From NCBI RefSeq assembly GCF_003219815.1, contig NZ_QJVD01000001.1, positions 310,001-374,000 on the forward strand: a DNA stretch of 64,000 nt. Reading direction: 5' to 3'. The DNA comes from Arthrobacter livingstonensis. Lineage in GTDB: Bacteria > Actinomycetota > Actinomycetes > Actinomycetales > Micrococcaceae. Of this stretch, positions 17,203-26,370 are shown in pieces (position 1 is the first letter of the stretch; each line of letters begins with the position of its first letter). The position numbers and the translations under genes are program-made. The notes below the pieces were generated by a model. The model searched no databases. It had not been told where the DNA came from and worked only from the letters and a program-made list of their open reading frames with translations.

Positions 17203-17290
17203 ATCCGCGTTACGGGATCTATCCAGATTGTCCCCGTAGAATGCACGACAACCCTTACTGCCGCCAACGACACTCCGAAAGGATCCCGTC

Positions 17291-17773
17291 ATGCATTCAA
17301 ACGTAAACGTGAAGACAGCGGGATCCTTGATGCGCTGGGGCGGGCTGTTCGCTGTCGTTCTCGCCATTGTCGTGGGAATTCTCAGCATGCACGTGATTGT
17401 TGGAATGCCGGCTGCGACCATGAACCCCACCAGCATGAGCAGTACAGTCGTCGCACCAGCGAACACTGCCCATCACGCATCGGGTATTGCCCACGCGTTG
17501 CCCGGCGATGGCACGGGCGGCGGCCATGTCGCGACGGAGCCCACCCGGACTCTGGCCTTATGTGACTGCATGCCATCCGGGTGCGCGGCCTCCATGGCCA
17601 TGCATGGGGGATGCATACCCTCTATCGGGCCCGCTGTGCTGAGCGTTCCCCTACCTGGAATCCACACGCAACTAGCCGCACCTGCGGTGTTTTCTGCCAC
17701 CCCGGGGCACAAGTCCTCAGGACGGGTCCCCGACCCTCCCTCACTAAATCAACTCTCGATCAGCAGAACGTAA
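17291..17773 (+). CDS. DUF6153-type small membrane/secreted protein
   Basis: The 160-residue protein has one N-terminal membrane helix (residues about 14-38), then a Met/His-containing region and a Cys cluster (CDCMPSGC near 91, later CIP near 107). I assign it to the DUF6153 type: small actinobacterial proteins found in copper and metal loci, with unknown function. It lies between copB and the DUF305 lipoprotein. An extracytoplasmic Cu-binding role fits the Met, His and Cys content but is inference. The start at 17291 has an AAAGGATCC ribosome site. Confidence 0.7.
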   Translation: MHSNVNVKTAGSLMRWGGLFAVVLAIVVGILSMHVIVGMPAATMNPTSMSSTVVAPANTAHHASGIAHALPGDGTGGGHVATEPTRTLALCDCMPSGCAASMAMHGGCIPSIGPAVLSVPLPGIHTQLAAPAVFSATPGHKSSGRVPDPPSLNQLSISRT

Positions 17774-17879
17774 ACCGATGACCAGACCTGCCCACCATGG
17801 GCGGGTCCTCATTGACGCGCCCTTGGATGAGGGTGTCGCTGCCAACTCTCGAGATTCGTTTTAGTGAAGGACTGTTCCC

Positions 17880-18482
17880 TTGAAGAAAATTCTGCCCCTT
17901 TCCGCCATCGCTGTTGCAGCCATGATCGCCCTGGCCGGATGCTCTACCAGTGCTAACGATGGTTCCATGCCGGGCATGAACCACAGTAGTGCGACCACCT
18001 CCACCATGCAGGCGACCGTCGCAGACGGAGGGCACAATGCCGCCGACACGATGTTCGCCCAAATGATGACCCCCCACCATGTCCAAGCGGTGGAGATGAG
18101 CGACCTCATGCTCGCCAAGACCGGTCTGGATCCGAAGATTACGGCTCTGGCTACACAGATCAAGGCCGCCCAAGGACCCGAAATTGAGAAGATGAACGAC
18201 TGGCTCACCGGCTGGTCCGAGCCCACCGCTATGGCCGGAAGCATGGGCATGAACGGGATGATGACCGCCACGGATATGGACAAGCTCAAGGCCGCTCAGG
18301 GCACTGAGGCGAGCAAGCTGTTCCTGACCCAGATGATCGCCCACCATGAAGGCGCAGTCGAGATGGCCAAGTCCGAGGTCACCGGCGGCAAAGACGCTGA
18401 TGCTGTGGCCCTGGCCAAGAGCATCATCGCCTCACAGGAAACCGAAATCAAGGACATGAAGGACCTGCTCGCCACCCTGTAA
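17880..18482 (+). CDS. DUF305 lipoprotein (copper-associated)
   Basis: The 200-residue protein starts with TTG at 17880, at good distance from GAAGGA. A signal peptide ends in the lipobox LAGC (Cys21), so it should be lipidated outside the membrane. Two DUF305 repeats each carry a Met-His pattern: FAQMMTPHHVQAVEM near residue 59 and FLTQMIAHHEGAVEM near 148, which can bind copper. A Met-rich linker (PGMNH, MAGSMGMNGMM) adds further sites. DUF305 proteins are common in actinobacterial copper islands. Its lipidation may depend on the Lgt carried by the same element. Confidence 0.9.
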   Translation: MKKILPLSAIAVAAMIALAGCSTSANDGSMPGMNHSSATTSTMQATVADGGHNAADTMFAQMMTPHHVQAVEMSDLMLAKTGLDPKITALATQIKAAQGPEIEKMNDWLTGWSEPTAMAGSMGMNGMMTATDMDKLKAAQGTEASKLFLTQMIAHHEGAVEMAKSEVTGGKDADAVALAKSIIASQETEIKDMKDLLATL

Positions 18483-18572
18483 CCCAGCGTAAGCCAGCAC
18501 GTCAGGTGGCGGCCCGCCGTGCTTTGCGGACAGCCGCCACCGCCCTTCCTTTCTCATCTTTTGGAGGTCCCT

Positions 18573-19448
18573 GTGAACCCCCGCACCACCCTTTTGCGAT
18601 CTCGCCGCTCCCTTGCCGCCACACTTCTTCTCGCGCCCTTGGCCTTGACGGCATGCTCCCCTACAACCCCGCCAGACAGTCCCACACCGGCAGCCGCCGT
18701 GAGCCACGTTCATGGCATCAGCGTGGACCCGGTCTCCACCAAGATCCTGATCGCCACCCATGACGGCCTCTACGATGCCACGAAGAAGAAACTGGAAAAG
18801 GTTAGTGACACCATCGATCTGATGGGATTCACCGCAACGGGTGAACCAAACGTCTACTACGCCTCCGGACATCCCGGTCCCGGATCTTCCCTGCCCAACC
18901 CAGTCGGTCTCATCCGCTCCAGGGATGCCGGGAAGACCTGGCAACAGGTCTCCCTCGGTGGACAATCCGACTTTCACGCCCTGACCGTCAGTGGCGGCGC
19001 CCTGGTCGCCTTTGATGGGCAACTGCGCACCAGCACTGACGGGACATCCTGGACGAACTCCGCGGCGACGTTTTCGCCGGCCGCGCTGGCGGGAAGCCCC
19101 ACCTCCACAGTCGTACTGGCCACCACCCAGGAAGGGTTGCAGCGTTCCACCGATCACGGAAAGAACTGGCAGCCCGTCCCCGGCGGACCGGTCGTTCAGT
19201 TCGTCGCTTTTGCCACGCCGGCATCGAAGGCTCCCACGATGGCCGTCGGTATCGCCCCGGACGGGAGCGTCTATGTCTCCACTGATACGGGATTGACGTG
19301 GGCTGCCACCGGGACGATCAGTGGCCAGGTCGAGGCGGTGACCGCGGTGGAAGGCAGTACGGGCAAGCCTTGGATTTGGGCGGCCACCACCGATGGTGTC
19401 CAGGTCTCCACCGACGGCGGGGCAACGTTCCGCCCGGCCGCATCCTGA
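18573..19448 (+). CDS. F510_1955-type secreted lipoprotein with Asp-box repeats
   Basis: The 291-residue protein starts with GTG at 18573 behind GGAGG. Its signal peptide ends in LTAC, a lipobox. The body forms a beta-propeller-like array with at least five Asp-box elements (SRDAGKTW, STDGTSW, STDHGKNW, STDTGLTW, STDGGATF). This matches the F510_1955 glycosylhydrolase-like family, named from similarity to sialidases, though no catalytic sialidase residues are evident. Such proteins are often found next to DUF305 and multicopper oxidase genes, as here. Its true role is unknown; surface copper handling is a context guess. Confidence 0.8.
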   Translation: MNPRTTLLRSRRSLAATLLLAPLALTACSPTTPPDSPTPAAAVSHVHGISVDPVSTKILIATHDGLYDATKKKLEKVSDTIDLMGFTATGEPNVYYASGHPGPGSSLPNPVGLIRSRDAGKTWQQVSLGGQSDFHALTVSGGALVAFDGQLRTSTDGTSWTNSAATFSPAALAGSPTSTVVLATTQEGLQRSTDHGKNWQPVPGGPVVQFVAFATPASKAPTMAVGIAPDGSVYVSTDTGLTWAATGTISGQVEAVTAVEGSTGKPWIWAATTDGVQVSTDGGATFRPAAS

Positions 19449-19549
19449 TGGTGACCGGGGTGGGGATGCAGCGGATCTACCAACCGTATAACCTCTCCGG
19501 CACCTTTCTCACCGTCCTCTAACCTCACACTTTTTCAAAGGAATATCTC

Positions 19550-21088
19550 ATGAGCAACACACTGAAACGGCGCTCCTTCCTGGGGCTCTCCGTCGCGGCC
19601 ACCGCCGCGGCAGCCCTGGCCGCCTGCACCCCAAATCCAAGCCCGACCGCGACCGCGACCGGCCAGCCAAACCGCATCCTGCCCATCAATCCGATAATCG
19701 CCGAGTACGAAACCCGAAGGGCATCCACGGGAAAAACCGTTGCCAAGACTCTCACCCCCGGACCGTTCTCCACCACCTTGGCGGGGAAGAAGATCACCAC
19801 CTGGGGGTATGACGGCGCCCTCGTCGCACCCACCCTGCGCGGCACGGCCGGAGACGAGCTCAACGTCACGCTCGCCAACACGCTCAGCGAGGCCACCAGC
19901 ATCCACTGGCACGGGCTGGCCCTGCGCAACAACGCCGACGGGGTCCCGGGCCTCACCCAGGATGCCATCGCCGCCGGCAAGGACTACCCGTACAGCTTCA
20001 AGCTCCCGCACCCGGGCACGTATTGGTACCACTCGCACGTGGAGATGCAGCGCGAACGTGCCCTCTACGGGGCGCTGATTATCGAAGACCCCCAAGAACC
20101 CTTGAAGTACGACAAGGACTGGGTCATCGTCCTAGATGACTGGCTCGATGGCGTCACCGGCACTCCGGATGAGGTCCTCAAGGAGGTCTCCCAAGGCATG
20201 GGCAGTATGGGCGGCATGAGCCATGGTGGCGGGAACGGTGGCATGGTGATGGGCCACATGCTCATGGGCGCCACCAGTGACTTCTTGGGCGGGGACGCCG
20301 GCGACGTCGCCTACCCGCTCCACCTCTTCAACGGCCGAGACCCGGGGAACCCGGAAACCTTCACAGCGAAGGCCGGTGAACGTGTCCGCCTGCGGATCAT
20401 CAATGCCGCCGGAGACACCGCCTACCGGGTTGGGGCCCCGGGCCAGAAACTAACGCTGACCCACACCGACGGCTTCCCTATCCAACACGTCGACGTCGAC
20501 GCCGTCGTCCTGGGCATGGGCGAACGCATCGACGCGATCCTGACCGTCCAGGACGGCTACACCCCCGTGCTCGCCCTGGCCGAAGGAAAAGCGCAGATGA
20601 CCTACGGCCTGGTCTCGACCGGGACAGGAACGGTACCGGCATTGGCCAGCCTGCCAACAACGTTGGAGGGCAAGGTTGTTGACGGCGGCCAGCTCACCGC
20701 AGACCCAGCCGTGAACCTCGCGACGAAGACAGTGGACCGCACCCATGAGGTGCACCTGACAGGTGGCATGGCCCAGTACGACTGGGGCATCAACGCTCAA
20801 CAGTTCGACATGGCCAAACCCTTCGAGAACGCCCTCGACATCAAGGCTGGGGAACGGGTCGAAGTGAAGTTCATCAACGACACCCAAATGTGGCACCCCA
20901 TGCACATCCACGGCCACACCTTCCAAATCGGAACGACGGGTGCTCGCAAGGACACTGTCATCGTCCGACCCAAGCAGACCGTCACCGTCTACTTCGATGC
21001 GGACAACCCGGGCCAGTGGCTCTTCCACTGCCACAACGCCTACCATGCCGAACGCGGCATGATGGGCGTCTTCTCCTACCTCACATAG
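19550..21088 (+). CDS. Multicopper oxidase (CueO/CopA type), Tat-exported
   Basis: The 512-residue enzyme has a Tat-like signal (RRSFLG at residue 7) ending at ALAAC, so it may also be lipidated. All copper sites are visible: HWHGL near 119, YHSHVEM near 161, HPMHIHGH near 448 and HCHNAYHAERGMM near 493, giving T1 plus the T2/T3 trinuclear centre. A Met/His-rich loop (about 215-245) resembles the Met-rich insert of CueO-type cuprous oxidases. It would oxidise Cu(I) to less toxic Cu(II) outside the cell. The ATG at 19550 follows AAAGGA. It closes the copper operon that starts at 14737. Confidence 0.92.
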   Translation: MSNTLKRRSFLGLSVAATAAAALAACTPNPSPTATATGQPNRILPINPIIAEYETRRASTGKTVAKTLTPGPFSTTLAGKKITTWGYDGALVAPTLRGTAGDELNVTLANTLSEATSIHWHGLALRNNADGVPGLTQDAIAAGKDYPYSFKLPHPGTYWYHSHVEMQRERALYGALIIEDPQEPLKYDKDWVIVLDDWLDGVTGTPDEVLKEVSQGMGSMGGMSHGGGNGGMVMGHMLMGATSDFLGGDAGDVAYPLHLFNGRDPGNPETFTAKAGERVRLRIINAAGDTAYRVGAPGQKLTLTHTDGFPIQHVDVDAVVLGMGERIDAILTVQDGYTPVLALAEGKAQMTYGLVSTGTGTVPALASLPTTLEGKVVDGGQLTADPAVNLATKTVDRTHEVHLTGGMAQYDWGINAQQFDMAKPFENALDIKAGERVEVKFINDTQMWHPMHIHGHTFQIGTTGARKDTVIVRPKQTVTVYFDADNPGQWLFHCHNAYHAERGMMGVFSYLT

Positions 21089-21391
21089 GGAGGGACCACC
21101 ACATATCCAGCAACACCTACCCCGCCTATGTCATGCCACACGCCGTGTCCGCTTTAATGCTAAATACCATGTCCGTTCGCAACTATGCCTAGTCAGTCAT
21201 GGCATTCATCAGAGCTTCCGGGCCGGGTGCCCCAGATGATCCCGACCATCGGCATGTGCACGATGGCGCGACTAATGGCAGGAACAACACCCAGCGGCAA
21301 CACACTCATGGCGCCCGCTGCCTGAAAACGACCCAGCACCGTGATTTGAGGGCCAAAGGGCCCTACACAGAAGATCACGAGCAGGTGACAC
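21089..21391. other. Gap between multicopper oxidase and SHOCT gene
   Basis: Some 300 bp without a gene I can support. Short opposing frames (21193-21402) mirror each other and have no ribosome sites. Confidence 0.4.
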
Positions 21392-21415
21392 TTCACCTAT
21401 AGGCAAATAGGTGAA
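21392..21415. promoter_or_regulatory. Inverted repeat upstream of the SHOCT gene
   Basis: TTCACCTAT and ATAGGTGAA form a perfect 9-bp inverted repeat with a 6-nt spacer, 15 bp before the ATG at 21431. The position suggests an operator in the leader or a small hairpin; the binding protein is unknown. Confidence 0.5.
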
Positions 21416-21430
21416 AAGGGAGAATTTCGC

Positions 21431-21694
21431 ATGATGTACGGATGGGACGACGGCATGGGTGCCGGGGCATGGGTGTTGATGGCCGTGATGATGCTGCTGT
21501 TCTGGGGCGGATTAATCACCGTGGTGATTGTGCTGATCCGTCAGGGCCGGGGCGTGAATGGACCACGACCACATGGCCCCTACGGTGCTCCCCATGACGA
21601 GGCCGAACGAATCATTAACGAACGATTTGCCCGCGGGGAAATCGACGAAACGGAGTTGGCCGCCCGCCGGGCGGCCCTTAGAAGGAAAGAATGA
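21431..21694 (+). CDS. SHOCT domain membrane protein
   Basis: The 87-residue protein has one membrane helix (residues about 12-36) and a C-terminal SHOCT domain (about 55-85, with ERIINERFARGEIDETEL). SHOCT is a short helical domain thought to mediate oligomerisation. Such proteins are common at the ends of actinobacterial copper clusters. GGGAGA precedes the ATG at 21431. It is the last cargo gene before the transposition genes. Confidence 0.85.
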   Translation: MMYGWDDGMGAGAWVLMAVMMLLFWGGLITVVIVLIRQGRGVNGPRPHGPYGAPHDEAERIINERFARGEIDETELAARRAALRRKE

Positions 21695-22025
21695 CATCAC
21701 GGCGCCGAACCCGAATACTGGTTCGTGACCCCGCCAGACTGGTTCTCACCGCGCTTTCCATCACTTCCGTCGAGTTCCTGAGTCGGCGACGGATCGGCGA
21801 CGGTGTTGACTGCCGCAGGTGTTGCGCCGTTCCCTGAATGACTGGAACGCTCATTGACGTCACCACGATAAACATCTCTGGTCCTCAGTGAAATCAACAC
21901 CAGGACCACTGCCCCCACGAAAGAACTGGGCAGCGGGCCCGCGTGGCAGGCCAAGGATGGTCTTATCAAGGAATTTGGATAAAACCGGATATTTTCGGAT
22001 ATTTTCACCCCACAGGCTCTGATGC
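21695..22025. other. Gap between cargo and transposition genes
   Basis: About 330 bp, convergent between the SHOCT gene and tnpC. I see no gene or clear hairpin. The DNA is more AT-rich around 21960-22010. Confidence 0.4.
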
Positions 22026-22466
22026 TCAGCCAGAAATGTGGTGTCCATCGCCCGATTCGGCATTGGGTAAGCGTCGTTTGAGGGCGAGGATTTGTCCGTG
22101 AGCGGCGGCAAGTGCTTGGTTCAGCTCGGCGAGTTCCTGGCGGTGGCTGGCCCGTTCTGTTGCCAGTTTGGCGGTGAGCGTGCGAACGATGCTGCTGGTA
22201 TCCAGTTCGGACGCTTCCGCATACTGGCTGGTGATGAAGGTGCGCCTGGTTGGTAATTGTTGCTCGCGTAACTTGGTGATGCGGGCTCGCAGTTCTGGAA
22301 TCCGGTAGAGGAAGTCCTTCGATACGCCGCCGGCGGCGGCGACGCCTTCAAAGGTCACCGGTTCTTGGGCACGTAGGACGGCTTTGAGACCCTTCTCGGC
22401 TCTCAGTAGGGCTGCGTCGTGTTTAGCGCGGGCCGCTTGGCGCAGATTCTCTGGGTTACCCCTCAT
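22026..22466 (-). CDS. tnpC: TnpC-like transposition accessory protein (DUF6262 type)
   Basis: The 146-residue product starts at ATG 22466, which overlaps the tnpB stop (ATGA). It is mostly helical. FEGVAAAGGVSKDFLYRIPELRARI near residue 39 looks like a helix-turn-helix, and a long Gln/Glu/Arg/Leu-rich segment (about 90-133) predicts a coiled coil. This matches TnpC of Tn554-type elements, which helps set orientation or frequency of transposition and is not itself a recombinase. The open frame upstream is the shadow of tnpB. The position at the end of a three-gene operon is the same as in Tn554. Confidence 0.82.
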   Translation of the reverse strand: MRGNPENLRQAARAKHDAALLRAEKGLKAVLRAQEPVTFEGVAAAGGVSKDFLYRIPELRARITKLREQQLPTRRTFITSQYAEASELDTSSIVRTLTAKLATERASHRQELAELNQALAAAHGQILALKRRLPNAESGDGHHISG

Positions 22467-24601
22467 GCGTGCCACCCAGGTCGTCGGGTTGCTCGGGAAT
22501 TCTGGTCCCCTTCTGTTCGGACACCGACCGCTGGGGCGGCGATGGCTGTGTCGGTTCTTGGATCGTCGGTCTCGAGGGTGTTGATGATGCTGGTCAGTGC
22601 TTGTTGCTCCCGACGCCGCAAGGTGAGCCAGACATGGTTTTCGGACATTGCTTCGCCGGTTCGGTGTCGGTGAGCTTCCTGGCGTTGTTCGATCAACGAG
22701 TCCAAGGATACGAGTTCGCTTTTGTGGACGTCCAGAAATCGTTCGTCGGTAACGAAGAGATTGCAGGTCAGGCAGGCGTTGCCTTTCTCGCAGGTTTTCG
22801 CTGGGGGCAGAGTGCACCAGCCGTTGGGCAGTACCCTGTCAGTGCGGGAGTCCAAAAGCATCAGGTCATAGAGGTCCTCGGCCTTGACGGTAGTGGGGGC
22901 TGCTTCGCTGGTGATCTTCTTGTATTTGAGGAATTCCGCTTTCGCCGTGGAGTCCAAGGTTTGGGCGTAATGCATGGTCATTTCCGGTGTCGTGTGTCCC
23001 AAGTAGCGTTGTACGACGTGCAGCGGAACGCCGCCGTTGAGCAGACTGGTTGCCTTGGTGTGGCGGAACCGGTGTGTCTTGCTCAGAATCAAAGGGAAGC
23101 CGGCATCGTCTGTCAGGTGAGCGCGGTCCACAAACTTTTCCAGTTGCTTCCTCAAGACGTGGTTGAGGTAGGGATTTTGGCCACGGAGGTTGTTATAGGT
23201 GCGCACGAACAGGTAAGGAGGGTTCATATTGGTGCCAGTTTTCGATAAACGCGCCTTGAGCCAGGCCTGTTGCTCTTCAACAATGTCGATAACTTCCTGA
23301 TCGACGAAGATTGTGTCAGGCGCATCCAAGATCTTTGTCTGTTGGTAGCGCAGCTTTGCAAGGTTAGCTTCCAGCAGGATGAGCGGGTCCGCGTCCAGCA
23401 TGCAAATCTCATTAATCCGTCGCCCGGTGGCGACTATCAGCAGGAGGATCCGCATGGCTTGCGGATCTCCCATCCCGCCCTCGGTGCGGGGTAATCCCAG
23501 CAACGGTGCCGCGGCTTTGATTCTCGCTAGGTCGTTGTCGCTGAAAAGGTAGCGTTCATCTAGGTGCGCCTTTTTGAATCTGCCGACGTCGCCAGGGCGC
23601 CAAAAGCGGAGGTATTCCGGACTGAACCCGGTCCAGCGATCGTCGTTGAGTGCTGCTGCGGCCTCGTCTCCGAAGTCGTGCATGAATGCGTAGAAGGCCT
23701 TGATGGTGGACGCAATTTGAATGATGCTCGCCCCAGATCGCGGATTGCCGTGGTTGCGTCCGCCGTGGTTCGGGGTGGAACGCAGTTCCGTGAGGAATTC
23801 GATCATCAACGGCCGAAGCTGACGGTCGTCGCTAACCAAACGGGGATCAGTCAAGCCACGTGAGGTCACGAAGTGTGAGAATTCCATAAGGGCGTTCTTG
23901 TGCGTATGCGCAGTGGACCACGTCATTTGCCCCATTTCCATCAAGGACTTCAAGTAATACATCCCTCCAGCCCGTAGCCAGAACGGTTCCAAGGGGTACC
24001 AGTGAATGCCTTTTTGTCCGCATGGTTCCTGAGCTCGTCGTGGAATGCGGGAATCCATGGTCAGGTCCCAGAGTTCTCGCTGCCACCAAGCACTGGTGTC
24101 GTAGGTAAACCATAGGAGTTTGCATGCGCGATCTAGTGGTGAGACGTAGGTGCGGAACGTCTGTGGATTGGGGAAAGCACCTGTTCGCTTCACCCAGGTG
24201 CGGGCAAGTTCGGACTTCCACTGTGCAGGTGTCCTTCCCATGAGAGATTCGAACGGCTGTCCCGCGGCTTTGAGCCGTTGCGCGGTTTCGGCCAACTCCC
24301 TCATCAGCAGACCCAATGGCGCACACGGCACCCGCCCTCCGAGTTCGATAATCCGCCAAATGATGAACATCATTTCTCGTTGCATGGGTTCCGGGAGCTC
24401 GTCCAGGTGGAACGGGCCAATCTTGCGATGGTAGAAGGCAAACGCTCCCAGATGTTCTCCCGGAACGGTGGTCCGGGTGTAGTGCAGCAGTCGCAGCCCC
24501 GGCGGCACGGCTTCTAGCAATTCGGCATTGATGGTCGGTGAGTAGGGTTCTGGGTTGAGCTTGTGTAGCCAAGAGTAGGTGTCGTCATCCGAGCGTTTCA
24601 T
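22463..24601 (-). CDS. tnpB: TnpB-like large tyrosine recombinase
   Basis: The 712-residue protein carries a C-terminal tyrosine-recombinase catalytic domain. Visible residues are the first Arg in ATGRRINE (about R395), HRFR (H510, R513), the GHTTPEM His and the nucleophile in MTMHY (Y545). A Cys-rich tail (CEKGNACLTCNLF near 640) may bind zinc, as seen in TnpB of Tn554 (about 630 residues). Its start overlaps the tnpA stop by 17 bp and its end overlaps tnpC by 4 bp. With tnpA it should do site-specific integration and excision at the GCCGGC core. Confidence 0.9.
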   Translation of the reverse strand: MKRSDDDTYSWLHKLNPEPYSPTINAELLEAVPPGLRLLHYTRTTVPGEHLGAFAFYHRKIGPFHLDELPEPMQREMMFIIWRIIELGGRVPCAPLGLLMRELAETAQRLKAAGQPFESLMGRTPAQWKSELARTWVKRTGAFPNPQTFRTYVSPLDRACKLLWFTYDTSAWWQRELWDLTMDSRIPRRAQEPCGQKGIHWYPLEPFWLRAGGMYYLKSLMEMGQMTWSTAHTHKNALMEFSHFVTSRGLTDPRLVSDDRQLRPLMIEFLTELRSTPNHGGRNHGNPRSGASIIQIASTIKAFYAFMHDFGDEAAAALNDDRWTGFSPEYLRFWRPGDVGRFKKAHLDERYLFSDNDLARIKAAAPLLGLPRTEGGMGDPQAMRILLLIVATGRRINEICMLDADPLILLEANLAKLRYQQTKILDAPDTIFVDQEVIDIVEEQQAWLKARLSKTGTNMNPPYLFVRTYNNLRGQNPYLNHVLRKQLEKFVDRAHLTDDAGFPLILSKTHRFRHTKATSLLNGGVPLHVVQRYLGHTTPEMTMHYAQTLDSTAKAEFLKYKKITSEAAPTTVKAEDLYDLMLLDSRTDRVLPNGWCTLPPAKTCEKGNACLTCNLFVTDERFLDVHKSELVSLDSLIEQRQEAHRHRTGEAMSENHVWLTLRRREQQALTSIINTLETDDPRTDTAIAAPAVGVRTEGDQNSRATRRPGWHA

Positions 24602-25772
24602 TGGCGTCCCTCCATTTGCTTGTCACCGCTTTCCAATCAGCCAGGGCCCGAAGTTCTTCGTCTTCGGTCACCCAGGCATAGATATTCAGGGTTGTCTGGA
24701 CATCCGCATGGCCCAAGCGCCGACTCACGACATGGACTGGACTCCCCGAGAGCAGCAGGGCCGTGGCATGGGTATGTCGAAACCAGTGCGGAGACCACCC
24801 GGCAGGGAGTCGCGGTCCCAATGACCGGCTGATCCTGCTCACCAGCTTGTAAATAGTCTCCGGGCGCAGAGGACAGAAGCTCCGCTCACCCTGGAGATTG
24901 ACAAAGACATAGGCCTGGTCCATGTCCGCGATGGCGAGATCCATGCCTGAGTCGCAAAGCCGCCAAACGTACTCCGCATAGAGCCGGTCAAGATCGTCAC
25001 CGATATACAGCTTGCGGTAGTTTCCGCCTTTAACCCGCTCTCCCAGCGGGTGGAGCCGCGGGACTACCTCGATGAACGGATTGCCGCCCCCGCCACTGTG
25101 CCAGTCCCGATGTTGAAGCGACAATGCTTCACCGATCCGTAGACCAGTCTCCTCCAAGAGGTTGAAGAAGAGCCTGTCGCGCACCGACCCGTCCCACATT
25201 CTGGTGAGCGGATCATAGCGGGCACAAGAATCCTTGATGAGCGTCAGCTGGGTTGGAGTCAGCGTCGGGGCAGACCGTCGCCGGCGCCGGACCTTCACAG
25301 TCGCCCTCCGGTTGCCGCCCGGGCGGCGAATGTGATGAAGAAACGATTTGTAGGGCGAACCGAAATCCGACGCCACGGAGAGCTGCGGCATGATCGCCAG
25401 ACCTCCCCGTTGATGAAAGAGATAAAAGGAACGCACGGACTGCAAACGCAAAGCCGCTGTGGCATCGGAAATAAGATCCGTTGGCGGCGGGCCGATGGTT
25501 GCGATTTCCGGCGGCAAGCCGGTCCTGAGCCACCCCAAAAACCCCGTCAGATCCTCCAGCCTGACGTCGTCCCATGCCCTGTCGCGAAGTCCCAGAAAAT
25601 CGCACCACAGCATCAGTCCGCGGGCATAGGAACGAACAGTGTTCGGCGAGGAGCCAACCTGACGCAGGTATTCAAGAAACTCTTCAACCGGAACAACCGG
25701 CAGGAAATCATCACCAAGAACAGTCCACGTCGGATCCTGGCCGTCAAGGGTGACACGTTGGATTCTGGCCAT
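24585..25772 (-). CDS. tnpA: TnpA-like tyrosine recombinase
   Basis: The 395-residue protein starts at ATG 25772 behind GAAGG. It has an N-terminal SAM-like core-binding domain (residues about 25-150) and a catalytic domain with R212 (GLRIGE), H329-x-x-R332 (HWFRHTHA), H355 (LGHADVQT) and Tyr365. This is the full RHRHY set. Tn554 TnpA is about 360 residues. It is first in the operon and nearest the right end, about 190 bp from the core. Confidence 0.92.
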   Translation of the reverse strand: MARIQRVTLDGQDPTWTVLGDDFLPVVPVEEFLEYLRQVGSSPNTVRSYARGLMLWCDFLGLRDRAWDDVRLEDLTGFLGWLRTGLPPEIATIGPPPTDLISDATAALRLQSVRSFYLFHQRGGLAIMPQLSVASDFGSPYKSFLHHIRRPGGNRRATVKVRRRRRSAPTLTPTQLTLIKDSCARYDPLTRMWDGSVRDRLFFNLLEETGLRIGEALSLQHRDWHSGGGGNPFIEVVPRLHPLGERVKGGNYRKLYIGDDLDRLYAEYVWRLCDSGMDLAIADMDQAYVFVNLQGERSFCPLRPETIYKLVSRISRSLGPRLPAGWSPHWFRHTHATALLLSGSPVHVVSRRLGHADVQTTLNIYAWVTEDEELRALADWKAVTSKWRDANETLG

Positions 25773-25959
25773 ATCGGCACCTTCCAGACGCTGTTCCCAC
25801 CAAGCATTCCCCCGAATACAGCCGGTGGCAATACCGGGTTTCACCACTTGAAGACATCCACGTCATTGAAGAACAAGACCAGATATCCACAGCTTCACTG
25901 GGGTTAGCCGAGCCAATGATGCACTCTAAGACGTTAAAGACCGCTCCAACGGCCTACCG

Positions 25960-25970
25960 GATAAGCCGGC
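25960..25970 (-). repeat. Right end of the transposon: terminal inverted repeat plus core GCCGGC
   Basis: GATAAGCCGGC mirrors the left end. Codon phase shows that SRAP resumes at 25971 directly after the core. About 190 bp of non-coding DNA separates this end from the start of tnpA at 25772, which may hold recombinase arm sites. Confidence 0.85.
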
Positions 25971-26370
25971 GGACTTTTATTACGAGTGGCAGACAGTCGG
26001 CAAGACCAAGACGCCGTTCGCGATCCACAGCCCGGGAGATGAAATCCTGGCATTCGCTGGGCTGTACACGTGGTGGCCGGACAGGTCCCTGCCCGAAGAT
26101 CACCAAGACTACTGGACGCTCACAGCCACGATCCTGACCCGCGCTGCAGTAGGACCAGTCAGCCAGCTGCACGACCGGACGCCTGTGACATTGCCGCCCA
26201 GCTTTTGGGACGAGTGGCTCGACGCTGAGCAAGACGGCGACCAGGGTCTCGTGGACGCAGCTGTCGCTGCTGCCACCCCAGTGGCAGAGGCGCTGCAGTT
26301 CCATCAGGTAGCGCCTTTGAAAGGCGAAGGGTCGGAGCTGTTGCGGCCGGTCGAATTGAACCGCTCATGA
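25971..26370 (+). pseudogene. SRAP (HMCES/YedK) gene, C-terminal half
   Basis: The frame continues the fragment at 413-726. It has DFYYEW at the join, AFAGLY, TATILTRAA and the active-site His in LHDRTPV near residue 170 of the rebuilt protein. Together the parts make 237 residues, a normal SRAP length, with no extra or missing base. This half has no start codon or ribosome site of its own. Its stop overlaps the ATG of the AbiV-like gene, so before the insertion both were one operon. Confidence 0.9.

Noticed and set aside
18573-19448. True sialidase linked to the nan cluster
   Set aside because: It lies 33 kb away in copper cargo and lacks visible sialidase catalytic residues; only the Asp boxes match.
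22026-25772. RIT element (three tyrosine recombinases)
   Set aside because: The third gene lacks recombinase motifs and looks like TnpC; gene sizes fit Tn554.
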